Part shown: piece after piece, positions 1-5,038 of the stretch
Numbering within the stretch: position 1 is the first letter of the stretch
How the letters are laid out: each line of letters begins with the position of its first letter
DNA from: Actinomycetes bacterium
Lineage (GTDB): Bacteria > Actinomycetota > Acidimicrobiia > Acidimicrobiales > JAKAOS01
NCBI GenBank assembly: GCA_021790615.1
Contig: JAJYGW010000226.1
Coordinates: 1-6,903 of the forward strand
Direction of reading: 5' to 3'
Length of the DNA: 6,903 nucleotides
The notes under the pieces: generated by a model
Told to the model about the DNA's origin: nothing
Seen by the model: only the letters and a program-made list of their open reading frames with translations
Database searches by the model: none
Made by a program: the position numbers and the translations under genes

Positions 1-239
1 GTGCCGCAGTCGGCGTACGCGAGCGCAACACGACGGCCCTGGCCCCGGAGGCGCGCGACGGCCGCGCGGGCGGCTCGAGGGATCTGGGAGGGCCGGTTGT
101 GCAGCGCGGCGGGGAGGGGGACGATCTCGACGGCGAGCCGACGCCGGCCCGCCTCGCGCCGGAGCGTGCGGACCAGCGCCCCGCACGCGACGACGGCGAC
201 GGGCGGCTCTTCCCGGGCGGAAGGGGTGCCCGGGCTCAC
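1..239 (-). CDS. DUF1638 family protein, N-terminal part (runs off the left edge)
   Basis: This reading frame is seen only on the minus strand and its 3' end lies outside the window. About 80 residues are visible. After a short unconserved leader they read VAVVACGALVRTL, then PLPAALHNRPSQIP, then ALAYADCGT. The ACGAL start, the LHNRP motif and the YxDCGT motif together match my memory of the DUF1638 family, whose biochemical role is unknown. As I recall, such genes often sit beside MttB-type methyltransferases and corrinoid proteins, which fits this context. It follows the corrinoid activator gene on the same strand and is probably the last visible member of the operon. The start is uncertain: GTG at 239 is the closest to the conserved core, but it has only a weak ribosome binding site and lies in a hairpin. 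GTG at 266 and GTG at 311 are in frame and also possible. The family call is fairly firm; the start is not. Confidence 0.75.
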   Translation of the reverse strand, partial: MSPGTPSAREEPPVAVVACGALVRTLRREAGRRRLAVEIVPLPAALHNRPSQIPRAARAAVARLRGQGRRVALAYADCG

Positions 240-262
240 TCCCGTCCGGGAGTCGGAGCCCG
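231..262 (-). other. Strong GC-rich inverted repeat (RNA hairpin) before the DUF1638 gene
   Basis: Bases 238-244 (ACTCCCG) pair perfectly with 247-253 (CGGGAGT). The outer bases 231-237 (CGGGCTC) pair with 256-262 (GAGCCCG), leaving a 2-nt bulge at 254-255. The result is a stem of about 14 base pairs with a tiny loop. It lies 90 nt after the stop of the activator gene and covers the GTG at 239. There is no T-run after it on the minus strand, so it is not a textbook intrinsic terminator. It may act in attenuation, mRNA processing or translational control; which of these is not visible. Confidence 0.5.
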
Positions 263-351
263 TCACTACCAGGTCGGGACACGGGACGACGTCTGGCTGG
301 GGGCGCGCCACCGCTGGCCCCCGGCGCCGGCTCGGTACGGCGAGTCGAGCG

Positions 352-2268
352 TCAGGTCGGGAAGGGGAGCTGGTCGACGAAGCGGTCGTTGAAGTCGCTC
401 CGGTCGGAGAGCTCGACATACTCCACCTCCTCGAGCAGTGCCATGGCCCCGGCCCGTTCACGGACGCTGAGCAGCGCCATCTTCGCCCCCTCGCCGGCGA
501 CGTTGCCCGCCACGACGACCCGGAGCGCCCCGATCGGCGGGACGAGCCCGAGCCGGATGGCGCTCGCCGGCGAGAGGTAACTCCCGAACGAGCCGGCGAG
601 CAGGACCTGCGCGAGCGACGACGGCTCCACGCCCAGCTCCTCGCAGAGGATCGTCCACCCGGTCGAGATCGCCGCCTTCGCGAACTGCAGCTCGCGCACG
701 TCCCGCTGGGTGAGGTAGACGGACCTTCCCACGTCCCCGGGCTCCCCGGACCACGCCAGGACGAAGACCCGTTCCTGCCCGAGCGTCGTGAGGCGGTCCG
801 CGAGCTCGGGCCGGTGAGCGCGCGCCTCGTCCTCCGAGACGAAACGACCGGATGCGTCGAGCAGCCCCACCCGCACCAGCTCGGCCACGGCGTCGACGAG
901 CCCTGACCCGCACAGCCCGGCGGGCTCCTCCTTCCCGATCACCCCGAGCGTCACCCCGTCGTCACCCAGCCCGACCGTCTCGATGGCGCCGGGTGCGGCA
1001 CGCATCCCGCAGCGAATGGCTGCCCCCTCGAAGGCGGGGCCGGCCGGCGCAGCCGTCGCAACGAGACGCTCGTCGCTCCCGAGCACGATCTCGCAGTTCG
1101 TGCCGATGTCGATGAAGAGCCGGATCCGCTTGTCCCGGTCCATCCCCGACGCGAGCAGCCCGGAGACGATGTCCCCGCCGACGTAGGCACCGATCGCAGG
1201 GAAGGTGACCGCCCGTGCCCGGGGATGCACCGACAGCCCGAAGTCACTCGCCAGCACGGTGGTGGGCCGGTGGGTCGCCAGGATGAACGGTGCGACCCCG
1301 AGGGGCTCGGGGTCGATGCCGAGTGCGAGCTGCACCATCGTCGCGTTCCCTGCCACCGCCACCTCGTAGACCTCTCCCGGCTCGACGCCGGCCGCCGCAC
1401 AGACCTCGCCGGCGAGTTGGGAGAGGGCGCTCCGGGCAAGCCCGCTCAGGCGCTCGAGCGCCCCGGGGTCGAGCATCACCGCGCTGATGCGGCTGATGAC
1501 GTCCGCCCCGAAGGGCTGCTGCGGGTTGAGCATCGACTCGACGGCGAGCGGCGCCCCCGTGCCGAGATCGAGCAGGGTCGCGACGACGGTCGTCGTCCCC
1601 AGGTCGAAGGCGATCCCGTACGCCCGCTCCGTCGTGTCGCCGGGCTCCACGTCCACGAGGACGTCGTCCACCACGACGGCGGTGACCTCGTAGTCGCTCT
1701 GGCGCAGCACCTTCGCCAGCGAGCGCAGCGCGTGCAGCTCGACCGTCACCTCGAGGTCGTCGAGGGCTGCGAGCAGGCGCTCCAGGTCCGGGACCTGGTC
1801 TGCGAGGCTCGGGGGCGCGAGGCGCACGAAGCGCTTCTGGACAGCGGGGCGCAGGATCACCTTCCGCCCGACCCCCACGCTGGCGGCCTTGGGTCGGGTC
1901 ACGAGTGGGGGCACTTCGACGGCGAGGTCGTCGGCGACCTCCACCCGGCACGCGAGGCGCCAGCCCGCTCGCAGCGCGTCCGGCTCGAACGCGCGGGTGT
2001 CGAGCGAGGTCACCGGCGCGTTCCCGGCCGTGACGCGGATCTTGCACTTCTTGCACGTGCCGTGCCCGCCGCAGGTGGAGTCGATCGCGATGCCGTTCCA
2101 GCTGGCGGCGTCGAAGAGCATCACCCGCGGCGGCACCCGGACGGTCCGCCCGGCGGGCTCGAAGCGGATCTCGTGGCGGGCTCGGTCCCCCTCCGCGCCC
2201 GTCTGATCCGATGCACCAGCGGGGGGCGGACTGCCCGACCGCGCGGCAGCCGTTTCGAGGGCGCTCAC
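352..2268 (-). CDS. Reductive activator of corrinoid proteins: [2Fe-2S] ferredoxin domain plus ASKHA domain (DUF4445 type)
   Basis: This 638-residue protein is a RamA/RACE-type activator. It uses ATP hydrolysis to reduce inactive Co(II) on a corrinoid protein to Co(I). After a poorly ordered leader of about 30 residues comes a plant-type ferredoxin domain. Its cluster cysteines are C66, C72 and C75 (CGGHGTCKKC) and C107 (LACRVE). A linker domain leads to an ASKHA ATPase fold with FDLGTTT (221-227), FIDIGTN (385-391), GLCGSGLVD (451-459), LAGSFGSYL (557-565) and AGNVAGEGAKMAL (587-599). I chose GTG at 2268 because it overlaps the TGA of the preceding methyltransferase gene as GTGA, and GGGA lies 8 nt upstream. 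An in-frame ATG at 2319 would add 17 residues and a 55-nt overlap. The N-terminal 2Fe-2S type is that of bacterial O-demethylase and acetogen systems, unlike archaeal RamA with its C-terminal 4Fe-4S clusters. Family assignment is very secure; partner specificity is inferred from context. Confidence 0.93.
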   Translation of the reverse strand: MSALETAAARSGSPPPAGASDQTGAEGDRARHEIRFEPAGRTVRVPPRVMLFDAASWNGIAIDSTCGGHGTCKKCKIRVTAGNAPVTSLDTRAFEPDALRAGWRLACRVEVADDLAVEVPPLVTRPKAASVGVGRKVILRPAVQKRFVRLAPPSLADQVPDLERLLAALDDLEVTVELHALRSLAKVLRQSDYEVTAVVVDDVLVDVEPGDTTERAYGIAFDLGTTTVVATLLDLGTGAPLAVESMLNPQQPFGADVISRISAVMLDPGALERLSGLARSALSQLAGEVCAAAGVEPGEVYEVAVAGNATMVQLALGIDPEPLGVAPFILATHRPTTVLASDFGLSVHPRARAVTFPAIGAYVGGDIVSGLLASGMDRDKRIRLFIDIGTNCEIVLGSDERLVATAAPAGPAFEGAAIRCGMRAAPGAIETVGLGDDGVTLGVIGKEEPAGLCGSGLVDAVAELVRVGLLDASGRFVSEDEARAHRPELADRLTTLGQERVFVLAWSGEPGDVGRSVYLTQRDVRELQFAKAAISTGWTILCEELGVEPSSLAQVLLAGSFGSYLSPASAIRLGLVPPIGALRVVVAGNVAGEGAKMALLSVRERAGAMALLEEVEYVELSDRSDFNDRFVDQLPFPT

Positions 2269-3137
2269 GTCGACGGTCCCGGCGCGGCCGCCGCTCGTCG
2301 GCGGTGGCCCGCGATCCATGCCGCGCCCCAGGGGTCGTGGTCGAGCAGGAGATCCGCGGCCTTGACCGACTGGACGAGGACGGGCGAGCGAGCGTCCATG
2401 ATCGCGCTGGTCAGCCCCATGACTGCGGCCATCGGGAGGAACGCCGCACCGATTGCGGCGCGATCCGGCATCCCGAACGAGACGTTCGACGCACCGAGCG
2501 TCGTGTTCGTGCCGATCTCCTCCCGGATCAACCAGAGGGTCTCGAGGCTGCGCTGGACGAGGGAGGTGTCGGCACCGACGGGCATCGCGAGCGGGTCGAG
2601 CACGATGTCCTCGAGCGGGATCCCGAAGCGTCCGGTGGCGACGTCGACGATCTTCTTGGCGAGGTCGAGGCGCCGGCGGGGCTCGGCCGGGATCTCCTCC
2701 TCGTCGTTCGGGAGGGCGATGACCGCAGCACCGTGACGCTTCACGAGCGGGAGCACCGCCTCCAGCCGCTCGTCCTCCGCCGTCACCGAGTTGACGAGGG
2801 CCTTACCGTCGTAGGCGGCGAGCCCGGCCTCGAGGGCCTCGACGACGGACGAGTCGATGCAGAGCGGGAGGTCGCAGAGCCCCTGGATCATCTTCACCGC
2901 TGCCGCCATGAGCCCCACCTCGTCGGCGAGCGGCGCGCCCATGTTCACGTCGAGCACCATCGCGCCGCCAGCCACCTGCTCCTCGACGTCCCGGGCGACA
3001 CGGGACAGATCCCCGCGCTGGAGCTCGGCCTGGAAGGCCTTGCGCCCCGTCGGGTTGATCCGCTCGCCGATCACGCAGAAGGGCTGGTCGTGCCCGATCG
3101 TGACCGTTGCCTTCGCCGACCGCAGTACCGTCTCCAC
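2265..3137 (-). CDS. Methyltetrahydrofolate:corrinoid methyltransferase (pterin-binding, MtgA/AcsE-like)
   Basis: This 290-residue cytoplasmic enzyme has the length of a single pterin-binding TIM-barrel domain, as in MtgA and AcsE. It moves a methyl group between methylated corrinoid protein and tetrahydrofolate. Visible family motifs are GERINPTGRK (24-33), LDVNMG (62-67), CIDSS (93-97), VNSV (115-118), DPLAMPVG (181-188) and LGASNVSFG (214-222). The last contains the conserved Asn218 that corresponds to the pterin-contacting Asn of acetogen MeTr. The start is a GTG with GAGGG three bases upstream and a further GAGAGGG nine bases upstream; both purine runs belong to the tandem repeat that precedes the gene. 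Its TGA overlaps the activator GTG by four bases, implying translational coupling. In this cluster it should act downstream of the MttB homologue, making methyl-THF for oxidation or biosynthesis. It could run in reverse, but the context favours demethylation. Confidence 0.92.
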   Translation of the reverse strand: METVLRSAKATVTIGHDQPFCVIGERINPTGRKAFQAELQRGDLSRVARDVEEQVAGGAMVLDVNMGAPLADEVGLMAAAVKMIQGLCDLPLCIDSSVVEALEAGLAAYDGKALVNSVTAEDERLEAVLPLVKRHGAAVIALPNDEEEIPAEPRRRLDLAKKIVDVATGRFGIPLEDIVLDPLAMPVGADTSLVQRSLETLWLIREEIGTNTTLGASNVSFGMPDRAAIGAAFLPMAAVMGLTSAIMDARSPVLVQSVKAADLLLDHDPWGAAWIAGHRRRAAAAPGPST

Positions 3138-3146
3138 GCTCCCTCG

Positions 3147-3277
3147 CCCTCTCGTGCTCCGACCGTCGCGCCCAGAACCCTCTCGCCCAGAACCGTTGCG
3201 TCCGGACGGTCGCGTTCAGAACCGTCGTGCCCAGACCGTCCTGCCTGGACCCTCTCGCTCAGACCGTCGCGCTCGCC
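3147..3277 (-). repeat. Degenerate 14-16 bp tandem repeat array between corrinoid-protein and methyltransferase genes
   Basis: Read on the plus strand, about nine head-to-tail units fill this stretch, starting at 3147, 3163, 3178, 3193, 3207, 3222, 3236, 3250 and 3264. The best units are CCGTCGCGCCCAGAA (3163) and CCCTCTCGCCCAGAA (3178). Two sub-types are visible, CCGTCGCG-like and CCCTCTCG-like. Units are 14, 15 or 16 bp, so the array does not keep a reading frame. On the transcribed strand the consensus is close to TTCTGGGCGCGACGG. The array begins inside the last codons of the corrinoid-protein gene, supplies its TGA (3261-3259), and ends in the purine-rich ribosome binding region of the methyltransferase gene. 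A 10-bp palindrome, CGTCCGGACG, lies at 3199-3208. There are no unique spacers, so it is not a CRISPR array. Confidence 0.8.
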
Positions 3278-3924
3278 CGCCGGGCAGCGATGAGCGCCTT
3301 CGCCTTGGCGACTGCAGCCGACGCATCCGCTGCGTAGCCGTCCGCCCCGACCGCGTCGGCGTACTCCTGGGTCACCGGCGCGCCTCCCACCATGACCAGC
3401 ACCTGGTCGCGCAGGCCCGCCTTCTCGAGCGCGTTGATGTTGGCCTTGAACATCGGCATCGTCGTGGTGAGGAACGCGGAGAACCCGACGATGTCGGGCT
3501 GGTGCTCCTGGATGGCCTCGATGAAGCGCTCCGGGGCGACCTGGACGCCGAGGTCGATCACCTGGAAGCCCGCCCCCTCCAGCATGATGTTGACCAGGTT
3601 CTTCCCGATGTCGTGGACGTCGCCCTTCACCGTCCCCATCACGAACGTCCCCACGGTCTCGGCGCCGGTCTCGGCGAGCAGCGGCCGGAGCACGTCGAGT
3701 GCCCCTGCCATCGCCTTCCCTGCGATCAGCATCTCCGGCACGAAGAAGTCCCCCCGCTCGAAGCGGGCCCCGACCTCCTCGAGCGAGGGGATCAGGGAGT
3801 CGAAGAGCAGTGTCTCGGGGGACATGCCCATGGTGAGCCCCTCGTTCGTGAGGCGGAGCACCTCCGGTGCGTTCCCCACCAGGGTCCGGTCGTAGAGCTC
3901 TCGCAGCAGGTCTTCCGGGCTCAC
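3259..3924 (-). CDS. Corrinoid (methyl-B12 binding) protein, MtbC/MtgC-like
   Basis: This 221-residue protein is the methyl carrier of the system. Residues 1-90 form the helical cap domain of MetH-type cobalamin proteins (EDLLRELYDRTL, then PSLEEVGARFERGDFFVPEML). Residues 91-221 form the Rossmann-like B12-binding domain. The signature GDVHDIGKN (101-109) carries His104, the expected lower axial cobalt ligand, with Asp102 and Gly107. FSAFLTTT (148-155) and MVGGAPV (178-184) complete the pocket. The size matches MttC, MtbC and MtgC. The start is the GTG at 3924: it overlaps the TGA of the regulator gene as GTGA, and GGAGG lies 7 nt upstream (3936-3932). The open frame continues far upstream, but that part is the shadow of the regulator gene. 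Its last codons are built from the repeat units that follow. It is expected to be methylated by the divergent MttB homologue and demethylated by the pterin enzyme. Confidence 0.95.
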   Translation of the reverse strand: MSPEDLLRELYDRTLVGNAPEVLRLTNEGLTMGMSPETLLFDSLIPSLEEVGARFERGDFFVPEMLIAGKAMAGALDVLRPLLAETGAETVGTFVMGTVKGDVHDIGKNLVNIMLEGAGFQVIDLGVQVAPERFIEAIQEHQPDIVGFSAFLTTTMPMFKANINALEKAGLRDQVLVMVGGAPVTQEYADAVGADGYAADASAAVAKAKALIAARRASATV

Positions 3925-4685
3925 GCAGCTCCCTCCCTCGTTCGACGGTGGCCGAGTGCGGCCGACAGCTCCCCAGCCCGGAGGGCGCAGGCGTCCCGGG
4001 CCTCCGACAGACGCTCGAGGTCCAGGCGGTGCGCCGGGCCGGAGACCGAGATCGCAGCGACGAGCTGGGAACCAGCGCGCCACACCGGGGCGGCCACGGC
4101 CACGAGTCCGGGCTCGAGCTCGTCGACCGTCACGGCAACCCCGTCTCGACGAACCTCCGCCAGCTGGCGTCCGAGGCGGGACCGGCTCGTCACCGTGGCC
4201 GGAGCGAACGACTCGAGCCGCCCGGTCGGAAGGGTCGTCCCGCCGAAGGCCAGGAGCACCTTGCCGAGCGCACTCGCATGGAGCGGGACGCGACGACCGA
4301 CCCAGTTCGTGCCCCCGAGCACGTAGCGGCTGTCGACCTGGGCGATCTGCTCGACCGCCCCGGCGCGAGCCACGCCGAGGTTGACCGTCTCGCCGGTCTC
4401 CGCCCCGAGTCGCTCGAGATGCGGCTGCGCGATCGTGGCGAGGTCGGCGTCGCCGCCACTTCGCCACGCGAAACGCACGAAGAGCGGGCCGGGGCGGAAG
4501 CCCCCCGCCGCCCGCTCGACGAGGCCACCTCGCTCGAGGGAGTGCAAGAGCCGGGAGGCGGTGCTCTTCGGCAGCCCCGACGCCGCCACCAGCTCGGCGA
4601 GCGAGCGCGTCGGACCGTCCTCGAGCACGGCGGCGACCAGCTGCGCCGCCCTGTCCACCGCCTGCGTCCCCGCGGGCCTCGCCAT
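3921..4685 (-). CDS. IclR-family transcriptional regulator
   Basis: This 254-residue DNA-binding protein has the usual IclR layout. A winged helix-turn-helix occupies about residues 9-65 (SLAELVAASGLPKSTASRLLHSLERGGLVER at 28-58). An effector-binding GAF-like domain follows, with HASALGKVLLA (136-146) and GVAVTVDELEPGLVAVAAPV (182-201), both classic for the family. The ATG at 4685 is chosen because AGGAG lies seven bases before it (4697-4693). An in-frame start at 4742 would add 19 arginine-rich residues without a comparable site. It is the first gene of the minus-strand operon, and its stop overlaps the corrinoid-protein start, so regulator and target are translated together. It probably controls its own operon and the divergent methyltransferase gene through the palindrome in the intergenic region. 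Whether it represses or activates, and its ligand (perhaps the methylated substrate), cannot be read from sequence. Confidence 0.93.
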   Translation of the reverse strand: MARPAGTQAVDRAAQLVAAVLEDGPTRSLAELVAASGLPKSTASRLLHSLERGGLVERAAGGFRPGPLFVRFAWRSGGDADLATIAQPHLERLGAETGETVNLGVARAGAVEQIAQVDSRYVLGGTNWVGRRVPLHASALGKVLLAFGGTTLPTGRLESFAPATVTSRSRLGRQLAEVRRDGVAVTVDELEPGLVAVAAPVWRAGSQLVAAISVSGPAHRLDLERLSEARDACALRAGELSAALGHRRTREGAA

Positions 4686-4813
4686 GCGCCTGCTCCTTCT
4701 CCGCCCGCGAGTGCCGGGCGCTGGCCACGCTCGTCCGGACATTCGGCTCCGAGCCAGGGTTCTCGTGCTGCTCGCGAGGCTCTACGCCCCAGCCTGGGTG
4801 CAGGAAGACCTCG

Positions 4814-4850
4814 CCACGGTTGCTCCGTGGGTCCCGCGCCACCTGGTGGC
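4814..4850 (-). repeat. Two short perfect inverted repeats in the regulator leader
   Basis: CCACGG (4814-4819) and CCGTGG (4825-4830) flank TTGCT. Immediately beside them GCCACC (4838-4843) and GGTGGC (4845-4850) flank a single T. Both fall in the predicted 5' leader of the minus-strand operon, between promoter and ATG. They could be extra regulator half-sites or RNA hairpins. The first shares the GTTGCT string with the main palindrome. Confidence 0.4.
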
Positions 4851-4868
4851 ACGGCGTTCTACAATGTG

Positions 4869-4897
4869 ATGCTACGTTGCTGTAGCTGCAACGTCAA
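4869..4897 (-). promoter_or_regulatory. Sigma-70 type promoter for the regulator/corrinoid operon
   Basis: On the minus strand TTGACG (4897-4892) is a 5/6 match to the -35 consensus. A 17-bp spacer follows, then TAGCAT (4874-4869), a 4/6 match to the -10 consensus that keeps T1, A2 and T6. Transcription would begin near 4862 and give a leader of about 175 nt before the regulator ATG. This is the most AT-rich stretch of the intergenic region. Confidence 0.55.
4874..4894. promoter_or_regulatory. Candidate IclR-type operator: perfect 7-7-7 inverted repeat
   Basis: ACGTTGC (4874-4880) and GCAACGT (4888-4894) are perfect reverse complements separated by seven bases. An overlapping shorter inverted repeat, GCTAC (4871-4875) and GTAGC (4882-4886), lies in the same place. 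The 21-bp site fills the spacer of the minus-strand promoter and touches both hexamers, so a dimer bound here would block RNA polymerase. The neighbouring regulator is the natural candidate; binding is inferred, not shown. Confidence 0.55.
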
Positions 4898-4955
4898 GGC
4901 GCCAGCCGGAACACTGCCCGTCTCGGAGTGGGACCTGGCGGCTCGGAGCGGGGTG

Positions 4956-4972
4956 GCAGCCCCCAGGGCTGC
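4956..4972 (+). other. Hairpin in the leader of the MttB-like gene
   Basis: GCAGCCC (4956-4962) and GGGCTGC (4966-4972) pair perfectly around a CCA loop, giving a compact 7-bp GC stem about 66 nt before the methyltransferase ATG. There is no following T-run, so it is unlikely to be a terminator. It may influence leader stability or may simply reflect high GC. Confidence 0.35.
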
Positions 4973-5038
4973 GACAGCACGGGGGAGGCGGGACCAGGGG
5001 CGAGGGCCGGCGACGGCGCCGACCCGGAGAGGAGCGCC

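Larger units (their letters stand above)
4686..5038. other. Divergent intergenic region between the regulator and MttB-like genes (353 bp)
   Basis: No gene is supported here. The region holds a short stretch of lower GC (about 4855-4897) with a minus-strand promoter and a nested palindrome, described separately. There are two smaller perfect inverted repeats at 4814-4830 and 4838-4850 in the regulator leader, a GGCTC-C-GAGCC inverted repeat at 4745-4755, and a hairpin at 4956-4972 in the methyltransferase leader. A TACAAT hexamer at 4860-4865 could be a plus-strand -10 element for the methyltransferase gene, but no convincing -35 box lies at the right distance. The predicted leaders are long, about 175 nt for the regulator operon and perhaps about 165 nt for the methyltransferase gene. 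I looked for cobalamin riboswitch motifs in the regulator leader and found none. Confidence 0.6.

Noticed and set aside
1..906. Plus-strand open frame of 301 codons
   Set aside because: It is antisense to the DUF1638 and activator genes, has low-complexity Arg/Glu/Pro-rich translation with no family motif, and results from high GC content.
352..2319. Longer activator starting at ATG 2319
   Set aside because: It would overlap the preceding gene by 55 bases and add residues without family similarity. The GTG at 2268 forms a GTGA junction like that of the regulator and carrier genes. It is not fully excluded.
1225..2736. Plus-strand open frame of 503 codons
   Set aside because: It is an antisense shadow of the activator and methyltransferase genes, both of which carry clear catalytic motifs in their own frames.
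3147..3277. CRISPR array
   Set aside because: Units are 14-16 bp, directly adjoining and degenerate, with no unique spacers and no cas gene nearby.
2857..4326. Plus-strand open frame of 489 codons with short repeats such as SRPEP
   Set aside because: It is antisense to three real genes. The peptide repeats only reflect the DNA tandem repeat at 3147-3277, whose mixed 14-16 bp units would not keep a frame.
3921..4742. Longer IclR protein starting at 4742
   Set aside because: The 19 extra residues are Arg/Gly-rich and have no good ribosome binding site, whereas the ATG at 4685 has AGGAG seven bases upstream and gives a family-typical N-terminus.
3259..4842. Single 527-residue protein including the corrinoid domain
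   Set aside because: The first ~300 residues are the IclR gene read in the wrong frame. The GTG at 3924 with GGAGG upstream gives a corrinoid protein of normal length.
4686..4868. Cobalamin riboswitch in the regulator leader
   Set aside because: The leader is long and a GCCACC string is present, but it belongs to a simple 13-bp palindrome; no B12-box context or other conserved core segments were found.
4928..5038. N-terminal extension of the MttB-like protein from 4928
   Set aside because: The extension is Gly/Ala/Arg-rich and not part of the family, and the ATG at 5039 has a strong GGAGAGGAG before it.
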